A stretch of DNA of 64,000 nucleotides, from positions 141,019 to 205,018 of the forward strand of contig DDTH01000011.1 of assembly GCA_002344055.1 (NCBI GenBank). The letters run 5' to 3'. The notes under the pieces were generated by a model. That model had not been told where the DNA came from, did no database searches, and saw only the letters and a list, made by a program, of their open reading frames with translations. How positions within the stretch are numbered: position 1 is the first letter of the stretch; each line of letters opens with the position of its first letter. Origin of the DNA: Sphingomonadales bacterium UBA2369. GTDB taxonomy: Bacteria > Pseudomonadota > Alphaproteobacteria > Sphingomonadales > Sphingomonadaceae. Shown here in pieces: positions 36,800 through 44,695 of the stretch. The position numbers were made by a program, and so were the translations under genes.

Positions 36800-37726
36800 T
36801 CACAGACTTGTGCCGACCACCAGGCAGGCGAGGAACATCAGCAAACCGGCGAAACGGTTGGAGCGGAAGGTGGCGAGGGCGGAGGCGCCGTCGTCCGGCT
36901 TCAGCCAGATCACCTGCCCGGCGAGATGGAGCGCCATCGGGATCAGCGGGATCAACGCAAGCCATTGCGGCCGGAGGCACCAGAAGGCGGTGGCCCAGAG
37001 CGCCACCGCGACCAGATAGCAGATCGCGATCCCCGTCCGCGCATGCCGCCCCAGCCGCCGCGCCGAGGATTTGACCCCGACCAAGGCGTCGTCCTCACGA
37101 TCCTGCAGGGCGTAGGCGGTGTCGTAGCCGATCACCCAGGCGATCGCCCCGGCGTAGAGGAGCAGGCCGGGCATATCGAGATCGCCCTTGATCGCAGCCC
37201 AGCCGACCAAGGCCGCCCAGGAGAAGACCAGGCCGAGCCAGGCCTGCGGCCACCAGGTGATGCGTTTCATGAAGGGATAGGCGGCCACCAAAGCGAGGCT
37301 GCCCAGCGCGATCAGTTGCGCCAGCGGACGGAGCTGGAGCAGGACCACAAGGCCGATCAGGCTCATCGAGACGAGTAATGTCCACGCGCCCTTGAGGCTA
37401 ACGCGCTTGCTGGCCAGCGGCCGCAGCCTGGTGCGCTCCACCTGCGCGTCCAGATCCTTATCGACGATATCGTTATAGACGCAGCCGGCGCTGCGCATCG
37501 CGAAAGCGCCGAGCGCGAACCAGGCGATCAGCGCCCAGCCGGTGGCGCTGGAAATGCCGCCGCCCATCCCGGCCAGCCCGATAGCCCAGGCGCCGGGCCA
37601 GAAGAGCAGCCACACGCCGATCGGCCGGTCCAGCCGGATCAGCGAGGCATAGGGTCGCGCCGCGGCTGGCAAAGCACCGATCAGCCCGCGCCGCTCGCTG
37701 TCGGGGACGATGTCGTCGGGATGCAA
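36800..37726 (-). CDS. ubiA: 4-hydroxybenzoate octaprenyltransferase UbiA
   Basis: 308 residues from a TTG at 37726. It prenylates 4-hydroxybenzoate in ubiquinone synthesis. The first Asp-rich motif NDIVDKDLD is at about 86-94, the second is 'YDTAYALQDREDD', and eight or so membrane helices follow 'LDRPIGVWLLFWPG'. No ATG fits; the TTG has GGAGAG at a 6-base spacing (37733-37738). A GTG at 37813 would add 29 residues of unfamiliar sequence. Confidence 0.92.
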   Translation of the reverse strand: MHPDDIVPDSERRGLIGALPAAARPYASLIRLDRPIGVWLLFWPGAWAIGLAGMGGGISSATGWALIAWFALGAFAMRSAGCVYNDIVDKDLDAQVERTRLRPLASKRVSLKGAWTLLVSMSLIGLVVLLQLRPLAQLIALGSLALVAAYPFMKRITWWPQAWLGLVFSWAALVGWAAIKGDLDMPGLLLYAGAIAWVIGYDTAYALQDREDDALVGVKSSARRLGRHARTGIAICYLVAVALWATAFWCLRPQWLALIPLIPMALHLAGQVIWLKPDDGASALATFRSNRFAGLLMFLACLVVGTSL

Positions 37727-37841
37727 AAGTCGCTCTCCAGCGGAATCGAACTTGGTCGTCCCCGTGCGAGCACGAGACGCTTGAACGAGACTAGGCAGGT
37801 GTGGTTTCAACACAAGCTCATACCCTGCGCAGGAGCCTTCG

Positions 37842-38312
37842 ATGCCGCCATCAGCTCTCTTCCTGTCCCTCGCGTGGGTCCTCTCGTTCGATGAGGTCCC
37901 ACAGGCGGAAATGTTTCAGGCGCGCCCCGAGGCTATGACGGAATTGAGGCCGGACGGAGCCGTCGAGAGTCAGAGGGCGCGTGCCGGCGCGGCACGAAGG
38001 GTCGATGACGACGTGGCCCAACGGCTGGCAATCGCGGCGCAGGTCATCCGGGATCAGGCCCCCATACAACAAGGAGCAGCCACCATCACCGGCGCTCGCG
38101 CCGAAGGCGGCAGGCTCGTCACCACGATGACGATCGCAGCTGCACTGGACGAACCGATGATGAATGAAGTGCGGCAAGAATTCCAAATGCGGACGTGCGA
38201 GAATGCCTCCTTGCGCCAGCTGATCAACGCCGGGGCGGGCATCGCCTACGAAGTTACCGACTCGGACGGTCAGGTGCTCATCGCGAGTATCGATCACTGC
38301 GCAGCCGAATAG
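37842..38312 (+). CDS. Hypothetical protein, possibly exported
   Basis: 156 residues. The first 14 residues are hydrophobic (MPPSALFLSLAWVLSF), a weak signal sequence. The middle is charged; the C-terminal half has two cysteines ('MRTCENASLRQL', 'SIDHCAAE') that could pair in the periplasm. No family recognised. Divergent from ubiA and 5 bases upstream of rsmE, which it may precede in an operon. Confidence 0.6.
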   Translation: MPPSALFLSLAWVLSFDEVPQAEMFQARPEAMTELRPDGAVESQRARAGAARRVDDDVAQRLAIAAQVIRDQAPIQQGAATITGARAEGGRLVTTMTIAAALDEPMMNEVRQEFQMRTCENASLRQLINAGAGIAYEVTDSDGQVLIASIDHCAAE

Positions 38313-38317
38313 GCCTG

Positions 38318-39067
38318 ATGCCCGCCACCCCCGCCTGGCCGCCGCACAGCCTGCCGCGCTTGTTCGTGGATCAGACGCTATCGGCTGGCATGAGCCTGAC
38401 GCTCGATGGCGGGGCGGCCAATTATCTCGGCAATGTGCTGCGCCTGAAGGCTGGCGACGCGGTGAAATTGTTCGACGATTCAACCGGCGAGTGGCTGGCG
38501 CGGGTCGAAGCGGTGGATCGCAAGCGGGTGACGCTTGGCGTCGCCGACCATCTCCGCCCGCGCGAGGATGTGCCGGACCTGTGGCTGCTGTTCGCGCCGC
38601 TGAAGAAGCAGACGACCGACTGGCTCGTGGAGAAAGCGACAGAACTGGGCGCGAAGCGGCTGGTGCCGGTGCTGACCCGGCGAACGGTGGCGGAGCGGGT
38701 CAATCTGGAGCGGCTGCGGTCGATCGCGATCGAGGCGGCCGAGCAATGCGACCGAACCGCCCTTCCCGAGATCGCCGACCCGGTGAAGCTGGACGCTTTG
38801 CTGAAGAATTGGCCAGCCGACCGCGCCCTGCTGTTTGCAGACGAGACTGGCGGTGCGCCACTGGCCGAAGCCGCCAAGGCGGGTCCGTCCGCGCTGCTGA
38901 TCGGACCCGAGGGTGGCTTCACGGATGAGGAGCGCGTTGCGATCCGCGCGGTCGGTACGCCAGTGGCGCTCGGCCCTCGTATCCTCCGCGCGGAAACGGC
39001 GGCGCTGGCCGCGCTCAGTCTGTGGATGGCGGCGGCGGGCGATTGGGGCCGCCCACCGCGCGCCTGA
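38318..39067 (+). CDS. rsmE: 16S rRNA m3U1498 methyltransferase RsmE
   Basis: 249 residues from ATG 38318 (upstream frame overlaps the previous gene). PUA-like N-terminal domain ('GNVLRLKAGDAVKLFDD'), then a SPOUT knot domain with 'LLIGPEGGFTDEE' and 'LGPRILRAETAALAALS'. Methylates U1498 of 16S rRNA in the 30S subunit. Confidence 0.94.
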   Translation: MPATPAWPPHSLPRLFVDQTLSAGMSLTLDGGAANYLGNVLRLKAGDAVKLFDDSTGEWLARVEAVDRKRVTLGVADHLRPREDVPDLWLLFAPLKKQTTDWLVEKATELGAKRLVPVLTRRTVAERVNLERLRSIAIEAAEQCDRTALPEIADPVKLDALLKNWPADRALLFADETGGAPLAEAAKAGPSALLIGPEGGFTDEERVAIRAVGTPVALGPRILRAETAALAALSLWMAAAGDWGRPPRA

Positions 39068-39070
39068 CGC

Positions 39071-39769
39071 TTACTTCGAGTCGACCAGGACGATCTCCGC
39101 GTCTTCCTGCGCGGTGATCGTCACCGAAGGCACATCGCGGATCGCGACGCCGTCGCGGGCATTGGCGGCAACGCCATTCACCTCGATCGCGCCGGTGGCC
39201 GGCACGAGATAGAGGTGCCGCCCTTCCCCGAGCTCGTAGGTCACGCTCTCACCCGCCTTCACCGTCGCGCCGGCGACGCGGGCGCTGGTGCGGATCGGCA
39301 GGGCGTCCTCGTCGCCCGGCAGGCCGCTCGCCAACGTCACGAACTGGCCGGAGCGGGCGTCCTTCGGAAAGGGCTTGGTGCCCCAAGACGGTTCGCCGCC
39401 ACTGCGATCCGGGATGATCCAGATCTGAAAGAGCGTCGTCGCCTCATCCTCCACATTATATTCGGCGTGGCGGATGCCGGTGCCGGCGCTCATCACCTGC
39501 ACATCGCCAGCGGCCGTGCGGCCCTCATTGCCCAGGCTGTCCTTGTGGCTGATCGCGCCGGTGCGGACGTAGGTGATGATTTCCATGTTCGCATGCGGAT
39601 GCGGCGGGAAGCCGGATTTCGGCGCGATCACGTCATCGTTCCAGACGCGCAGGTTGCCCCACTGCACCCGCGCCGGATCGTGATAATCGGCGAAGGAGAA
39701 ATGATGCTTGGCGTCGAGCCAGCCGTGATTGGCGCCGCCGAGGCTGTCGAACGAGCGGACTTCGATCAT
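39071..39769 (-). CDS. Pirin family protein (YhhW-like)
   Basis: 232 residues. Bicupin with metal ligands in 'PPHPHANMEIITYV' and 'GTGIRHAEYN', as in YhhW/quercetinase-type pirins. Some members have quercetin 2,3-dioxygenase activity in vitro; physiological role unknown. Convergent with rsmE, 3 bases apart. Its upstream region is the long 39770-40117 gap. Confidence 0.9.
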   Translation of the reverse strand: MIEVRSFDSLGGANHGWLDAKHHFSFADYHDPARVQWGNLRVWNDDVIAPKSGFPPHPHANMEIITYVRTGAISHKDSLGNEGRTAAGDVQVMSAGTGIRHAEYNVEDEATTLFQIWIIPDRSGGEPSWGTKPFPKDARSGQFVTLASGLPGDEDALPIRTSARVAGATVKAGESVTYELGEGRHLYLVPATGAIEVNGVAANARDGVAIRDVPSVTITAQEDAEIVLVDSK

Positions 39770-40117
39770 GTCTTGTCTCCGGGTTGCGCCACTCCCTGCG
39801 GCGCTTCGTCACGAGCCATTTAGCCTCGCCCGCATCGTTGCAGAAGTGCGGTCACGAAACACAAGGCGTTGCGAGATTTGCAACGCGTGCTCGCTGGGTG
39901 ATATCGCAATCGCTCATAATCCCGCCAAAATCGCTTCATCCGCATTCGCCAACGCCGGTCAGCCAGTCTTCGGCCAAACGGCGACTCTTCTGCTTGTCCG
40001 CCAAAAGTAAGCGAGGCGCAAAGACGCGGTGACGACGGACATTACAGCCGACGCGCCAGTTGCGGTGACGGGGTCCATGGCCGATACGGGCACCGGCTGG
40101 GACACTGCGGAGGCAGC
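39770..40117. other. 348-base divergent intergenic region with a palindrome
   Basis: No convincing gene. It separates the pirin gene from the PRMT-like gene and must hold both promoters. GCGTTGC-N7-GCAACGC at 39866-39886 is a perfect inverted repeat and contains TTGC-N7-GCAA, the T-N11-A shape of a LysR-type site; pirin genes are often LysR controlled. No LysR gene is adjacent here. Confidence 0.5.
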
Positions 40118-41191
40118 ATGACATCGACGCCGGGCGCGGACCGCGCCAACCAATTGCGGCACATGGAACCGCTGGTCGAAAACCGGCCGGAAGCGATGAT
40201 CGCACTCGCTCGCCAATATGCCGCGATCGGCGACCAGCCGAAAGCGATCGGCCTGGCCCGGCGTGCCCGCGCCCTGCTGGCGGGAGACGGCGAGGCGATG
40301 ACCCTTTCGTCCGAATTGCTGTGCGAGGGCGTGCCGACCTGGCATTTCTGGATGCTGCGGGACGAGGTTCGCAATCAGGCCTATGATGCCGCGCTGCGCC
40401 GTGCGGTGACACCGGACAGCCTGGTCCTGGAGATCGGCACCGGGTCCGGCATTCTGGCGATGATGGCCGCGCGGGCCGGCGCGCGCGTCGTGACGTGCGA
40501 AATGAATCTGTCGGTGGCGGCGGCGGCGCGGGAGGTGATCGCCGCCAACGGCCTGTCCGACCGGATCACGGTCATCGACAAGCCCTCGTTCGAACTCGAC
40601 CTCGCCACCGACCTCGGCCGGCGTGCGGACATCCTGGTCTCCGAGATCGTCAGCAACGACCTTTTGAACGAAGGCGTGCTGCCCGCCCATGCCGACGCTG
40701 TGCGGCGCCTGCTCTTGCCCGCCGCAAAGGTGATCCCCGCAAGAGGCCGGATTCGTTTCGCCTTGGCCGAGCACCGGCACTGGTCGACCGCCGGCGTCGC
40801 CATGGCGGGCGGTTTCGACGTTTCGACCTTCCACGCTTTGGCACCTCCATTCTGGAGAGTCCGCCCGGACCAGGTGACATTCCGAAGCGAGGCTGACGAT
40901 CTGTTTTCCTTCGATTTCGCCTCCCCTGGGCCATGGCCGGACGGACGCGCGCGCAAGACCGTCGCGTCGTCCGGAGGGCGCGCGAACGGCATCCTGCAAT
41001 GGATCGCGATCGACCTCGATGAGGCCGGCAGCTATGAGAATCGCCCTGGCACCCTGGCCCAATCCTGCTGGTCGCCGCTATTCTGGCGATTTTCGGAGGC
41101 GCTCGAAACGCGCGCGGGCGAGGAGATCAATGTCGGCGCCTATCACACCGAAAATCGCCTCAGGCTCTGGCGAGACCCATCCTTGCCCTAA
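40118..41191 (+). CDS. PRMT-like SAM methyltransferase of a RiPP-type locus
   Basis: 357 residues. A TPR-like helical hairpin at about 23-55 precedes a class I methyltransferase fold: motif I 'VLEIGTGSGILAMMAARAGA' (about 103-122), acidic loop CEMN (127-130), and 'SEIVSNDLLNEGVLP', which matches the double-glutamate loop of protein arginine methyltransferases such as PRMT7. The C-terminal part is a beta-barrel-like PRMT extension. ATG preceded by GGAGG. It lies 61 bases upstream of a small peptide precursor on the same strand, whose predicted core has one Arg. Substrate is an inference. Confidence 0.78.
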   Translation: MTSTPGADRANQLRHMEPLVENRPEAMIALARQYAAIGDQPKAIGLARRARALLAGDGEAMTLSSELLCEGVPTWHFWMLRDEVRNQAYDAALRRAVTPDSLVLEIGTGSGILAMMAARAGARVVTCEMNLSVAAAAREVIAANGLSDRITVIDKPSFELDLATDLGRRADILVSEIVSNDLLNEGVLPAHADAVRRLLLPAAKVIPARGRIRFALAEHRHWSTAGVAMAGGFDVSTFHALAPPFWRVRPDQVTFRSEADDLFSFDFASPGPWPDGRARKTVASSGGRANGILQWIAIDLDEAGSYENRPGTLAQSCWSPLFWRFSEALETRAGEEINVGAYHTENRLRLWRDPSLP

Positions 41192-41252
41192 GCGCGTATA
41201 CTCACTAGAAGCCGCCGTGCGTCGGCCTTTTCGCGAATAAGGGGACCATGCG

Positions 41253-41402
41253 ATGAATGAAGCTGAGAATAATGACCCGGTCGTCGACGAGAAGACCGAA
41301 GTTACCTGGGTGAAGCCCGAGATCACATCTTTTTCGCCGGTCGCTGCCGCCGAGGGCATCAGCTACCGTCCGTTGGATGGGATCTACAATCTGACCGCCT
41401 GA
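41253..41402 (+). CDS. Putative lasso-like RiPP precursor peptide
   Basis: 49 residues, ATG 41253 with AAGGGG at 8 bases. Acidic leader, then WVKPEI (19-24), which resembles the YxxPxL leader motif that lasso RRE (B1) proteins bind. The predicted core after 'AAAE' is GISYRPLDGIYNLTA: Gly1 and Asp8 would allow an 8-residue macrolactam with a 7-residue tail, inside lasso limits. Caveat: position -2 of the leader is Ala, not the usual Thr. Neighbours are an asparagine-synthetase-like cyclase, a PRMT-like methyltransferase and an HPr-kinase-like protein. Confidence 0.65.
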   Translation: MNEAENNDPVVDEKTEVTWVKPEITSFSPVAAAEGISYRPLDGIYNLTA

Positions 41403-41568
41403 CGGCACTGGGGGGGCTTCACGGCCGCCGCATTGATACGGCTTTGCGTCGACCGGTAGGCCAACAATTGCTTGGCGATGCGGTGCTGCCGCATTGATCG
41501 GCGGCGTGCGGCTATCGGTTCGCCGGCTTTAATGGCCCGTCCCAAACGCAGCCCTTCCAGCCATTTCC

Positions 41569-43458
41569 TCAAAGACCGGCGGCGTTCCTGAGCCACAGGT
41601 CCGCGGCGTGCGCGAACCAGACCGGACCCAGTGGCCAGGGGGGCAACGGCCCTGAAGATCCCTCACGCTTCCAGGTCATGAAAGCCTGATGCTGCTCGGC
41701 GATCCGATCGCCATCCAGCCAACCGAACTTAACGGGCAGCAACTCGCTCACCGGCCGTTCGACGAACATCGCTTCATGCGCGTCGATCGAATGGTTGATG
41801 AACATGACCTTCGTCGTGCGCGTGCGCACCAGTTCGGGCAAGGTGCCGCGCATCGCCTCGCGCAACAGCCGCTTGCGCAAGCCGGACGATATGAGATGGA
41901 CACCCGAAGCGCCCATCATGAAGCGGACGAGGCGGGCATCGTGAAACGGGTGACGAACCTCGATGCCATGGCCCTCTGCATAACCGAGCGTCGTCTCGGA
42001 TGTCAGGTGACGGTTGCCGAAATTGAAAACGGAATAGCGGGAGCGCTGGGCAAAGCCTTTGAGTCCCTCGCGCGGCAATTGCTGCTGCCAGCGCTCGCCG
42101 AGACCGACTTTGCGCATCCAGTCCGATCGCAGCCAATCGGTCGGCGGGAGCCGCCAGTCGAGATGCGGCCGGAACATAATCTCCCGGTAGCGCGGCAGCA
42201 GGACCGGGCGCGCGGCGTTGGCGAAGGTCCGCGCCACGGCGGCGGGCCAGGACGCGTTCGGCCAGAACGAACGCCCATGTTTGATCAATGGTCCCCAGCG
42301 GCCGCGCAGCAGCAGATCGGGCCAGTGCGCGCCGGAACCGTTCATCCAGTCGTCGCCCCCTTCCCCGGTCAGCAGGACGCGGCGACCGTCCGCCTGCATC
42401 AGCGCCACGGTGCTCGCCATCGTGTCCAGCGCGTTCGGACGGACCGGCAAGTGATGGGTGCCGGCGACCCATGCCTTCGCACTTTCGAGCGTGAACGGGA
42501 CCGAAGTGGCGACTTGCGCATCGAGGCCCAGATGCGCCTCAACCGCGCTGCTCCAAGGCGTTTCGTCATGCGGCTGGCCGGGAAAGCGCGCGGTGATGAA
42601 GCGGATCTGCCGGTCGATCCGCCCCTCCCGGTGCAGCTGCGTCGCGCGGCACACGATCGAGGAGGAATCCAGGCCGCCTGACAGTTGCGAGGTGACCTGG
42701 CCGTTGCTGCGTGTCGCCGAGACCAGAGCCTGGTCGAACAGGTGGCGGAATTCCTCGACATGCTCGTCCAGCGAGCGGCCCTGCCAATCCTCGAAGGGAC
42801 CGCCATGCCAGGGCCAAAGCCGGGTCTCGCCATTTTCGAGGAACACCGCGCAGCCCTGCGGCACGCGCTGGACATCCTGCCAGAAGGTCTCCGCCTCCGT
42901 GGTGAAGCGGCCGGCGAGATATTCGGCGAACGCCCCCTCATTCAGCCGGCGCGGAAGATCCAGGCCGACGACCAGGGTGCGCGCGTCGGTCGCAAAGGCG
43001 AAAGTCTTTCCGTCGAACGTCCAGTGGAGCGGCCGCCAGCCGAGCGGCGAGGTGAAGAGCGACAGGCGGCGCGCGCCGGGCTCGCAGATCGCGATCGCAT
43101 AATCGCCGGCCAGATGGCGGACGAAGTCCCGGCCGAGTTGCTCGTAAAGGGCCAGGGCCAGCAAGCCGTCCGGCGCGTCGGCCGGCATTTCCCGCTTCAG
43201 CAACGCGAACAGCTCGGCGCGATCATCCATCCGGCCGTCGAAGAAGGCCACGGCACCCGACGGGCCGATGAAAGGCTGCGTCTCGCCGGCCGCCTCGGCG
43301 GTGGTCACATGCGCGAAACGGATTCCGCCAAGGGGTCCGGAATACCATTTGACTGCGCCGTCCGACCCGCGCGGCGGGGCGGCGGCAATCATCCGGTCGA
43401 GCAGGTCCGGCGAAACGGGGCGGCCGTCCGTATGCAACAGCCCGGCGATGGCACTCAA
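41569..43458 (-). CDS. Asparagine-synthetase-like enzyme (lasso cyclase C type)
   Basis: 629 residues. N-terminal Ntn-hydrolase-like domain (1-200) begins MSAIAGLL: Ser replaces the catalytic Cys2 of asparagine synthetase B, so ammonia from glutamine is unlikely. The synthetase domain has the ATP pyrophosphatase loop SGGLDSS (260-266) and 'LLTGEGGDDWM'. This combination is that of lasso macrolactam synthetases (McjC/LarC), which adenylate an Asp/Glu side chain. TTG start, GGAGAG 5 bases upstream. Convergent with the precursor, divergent from the kinase by 42 bases. Confidence 0.82.
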   Translation of the reverse strand: MSAIAGLLHTDGRPVSPDLLDRMIAAAPPRGSDGAVKWYSGPLGGIRFAHVTTAEAAGETQPFIGPSGAVAFFDGRMDDRAELFALLKREMPADAPDGLLALALYEQLGRDFVRHLAGDYAIAICEPGARRLSLFTSPLGWRPLHWTFDGKTFAFATDARTLVVGLDLPRRLNEGAFAEYLAGRFTTEAETFWQDVQRVPQGCAVFLENGETRLWPWHGGPFEDWQGRSLDEHVEEFRHLFDQALVSATRSNGQVTSQLSGGLDSSSIVCRATQLHREGRIDRQIRFITARFPGQPHDETPWSSAVEAHLGLDAQVATSVPFTLESAKAWVAGTHHLPVRPNALDTMASTVALMQADGRRVLLTGEGGDDWMNGSGAHWPDLLLRGRWGPLIKHGRSFWPNASWPAAVARTFANAARPVLLPRYREIMFRPHLDWRLPPTDWLRSDWMRKVGLGERWQQQLPREGLKGFAQRSRYSVFNFGNRHLTSETTLGYAEGHGIEVRHPFHDARLVRFMMGASGVHLISSGLRKRLLREAMRGTLPELVRTRTTKVMFINHSIDAHEAMFVERPVSELLPVKFGWLDGDRIAEQHQAFMTWKREGSSGPLPPWPLGPVWFAHAADLWLRNAAGL

Positions 43459-43500
43459 AGCCGCTCTCCGGGAATGAAGGCGCTCGCCGCGCGATGATCG

Positions 43501-44541
43501 ATGCCCGCCATTCGCTTGTTCCTATCTGCGCCGCGCGGCATCTGGCAATCGGTTGCGCGCGGTCTTTGGCTCTGCGATGGCACGAAGCCGCTTCCTGCCC
43601 ATGAGCTTCGCTTGGTCTTCAACTATCATTTCGGCGGTATCGGCATCACGTCCGAGATCCCACTGACCGGATTGCGCGAGGCGCCCGCGGACGCCGCCTT
43701 CGCCGGCGCCATTCATGTTGCCGGTGGCCGCGGGCCAACCCCGGTCGAGGAGCGCAGTCATTTCGTCTGGCCAGGGCGTTTCGGCCTGCGGCTGGGCGAA
43801 GCCGGCGGGTACTGGCTGGTCAGCGTCCCGTGGGGCGCCTTCCTGTTCGACGCCGCTGCGGAACGCGTCCGCATTTTCGGCCTGGACGGTGCCGGGCAGA
43901 CGGTCCTGAACGACATTCTCGTCCGCCGCCTGCTGCCGCGCCTGGTCAAGCTGAAGGGCGCCGCCACCTATCATGCCGCGTCGCTGGCCCGCGACGGGAA
44001 AGGCGTGCTGCTGATGGGACAATCGGGCGCGGGCAAATCCACCATGTCGATCGGTCTGGCAGGAACAGGCCGGTGGGAACTGCTGGGCGATGACATGGCG
44101 CTGTTGTGGCACAATGCGGGTGACATGATCGCCCCGGCGGGTGCCGAGGCGGGGGTTTGGGCGTCTTCTTGCGAAGGCCTGGGCCTGGCCGACAGCGACT
44201 ACCGGCCCCTGTCCGGCTATGACGGCAAGCATCTCTACCGGCAGCGCGGCGTGCGGCATGCCACTTCGGCGCCGGCGGCAGGCCTCTTCTTCCTCGAACG
44301 CGCCGAATGCGCGGGACCTACGGCCGTGCGCTGCACCCCCGCCGAAGCCTTCAGGCAGGCACTGACCCAGATCATCTATTTCAATCCCAGCGGTGCCGCG
44401 GCGGAGGAACGCCTCACCTCCGTGCAGCATCTCAATGCGATGCTGGCGCGGATTCCGGCCTGGACGCTGACCTATCCCCCTTCTTTCGCGGCGGTGAGGG
44501 ATGTTTCCGGCGTGATCGAGGCTGCGCTCGAGAGCCTGTGA
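43501..44541 (+). CDS. HPr kinase-like (PEPCK-fold) serine kinase
   Basis: 346 residues. 'YHAASLARDGKGVLLMGQSGAGKSTMS' region (157-183) contains the Walker A GQSGAGKST (173-181), followed by 'LLGDDMALL' (195-202), equivalent to the catalytic Asp region of HprK. HprK-like kinases occur in lasso clusters; the paeninodin kinase phosphorylates the C-terminal serine of its precursor. Here the precursor ends NLTA, so Thr48 or the core Ser or Tyr residues are candidates. No PTS genes lie nearby, so classical HPr control is unlikely. Confidence 0.8.
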   Translation: MPAIRLFLSAPRGIWQSVARGLWLCDGTKPLPAHELRLVFNYHFGGIGITSEIPLTGLREAPADAAFAGAIHVAGGRGPTPVEERSHFVWPGRFGLRLGEAGGYWLVSVPWGAFLFDAAAERVRIFGLDGAGQTVLNDILVRRLLPRLVKLKGAATYHAASLARDGKGVLLMGQSGAGKSTMSIGLAGTGRWELLGDDMALLWHNAGDMIAPAGAEAGVWASSCEGLGLADSDYRPLSGYDGKHLYRQRGVRHATSAPAAGLFFLERAECAGPTAVRCTPAEAFRQALTQIIYFNPSGAAAEERLTSVQHLNAMLARIPAWTLTYPPSFAAVRDVSGVIEAALESL

Positions 44542-44545
44542 GGGC

Positions 44546-44620
44546 TGGCTGGGGCGCCAGGATTCGAACCTGGGAATGGCGGCACCAAAAGCCGCTGCCT
44601 TACCACTTGGCGACGCCCCA
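44546..44620 (-). tRNA. tRNA-Gln (anticodon TTG)
   Basis: The minus strand folds as a standard cloverleaf. Acceptor stem TGGGGCG / CGCCCCA with discriminator G and encoded CCA; anticodon stem GCGGC / GCCGC around loop TTTTGGT, anticodon TTG; T arm CCAGG-TTCGAAT-CCTGG. It reads CAA (and CAG by wobble). It faces the kinase gene. Confidence 0.97.
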
Positions 44621-44695
44621 ACACCGGAGCGATTGCTTGCAATCGCGACCACGGAGAGGTGGAAGCGCGGCCTTATAGCGTTGCCTGCCCGCGCC

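Noticed and set aside
37727..37813. N-terminal extension of UbiA and a tRNA-like TTCGATTCC
   Set aside because: The TTG at 37726 has a good ribosome site and gives the family length. The TTCGATT has no pairing T stem or acceptor stem, so no tRNA.
41478..41494. Hairpin ATGCGG-TGCTG-CCGCAT as terminator for the precursor
   Set aside because: Only a 6-base stem without a T run; too weak to call.
41403..41568. Possible B1 (PqqD-like) or B2 protease gene next to the precursor
   Set aside because: Only 166 bases separate precursor and cyclase. No frame shows a PqqD fold or a Cys-His-Asp protease pattern.
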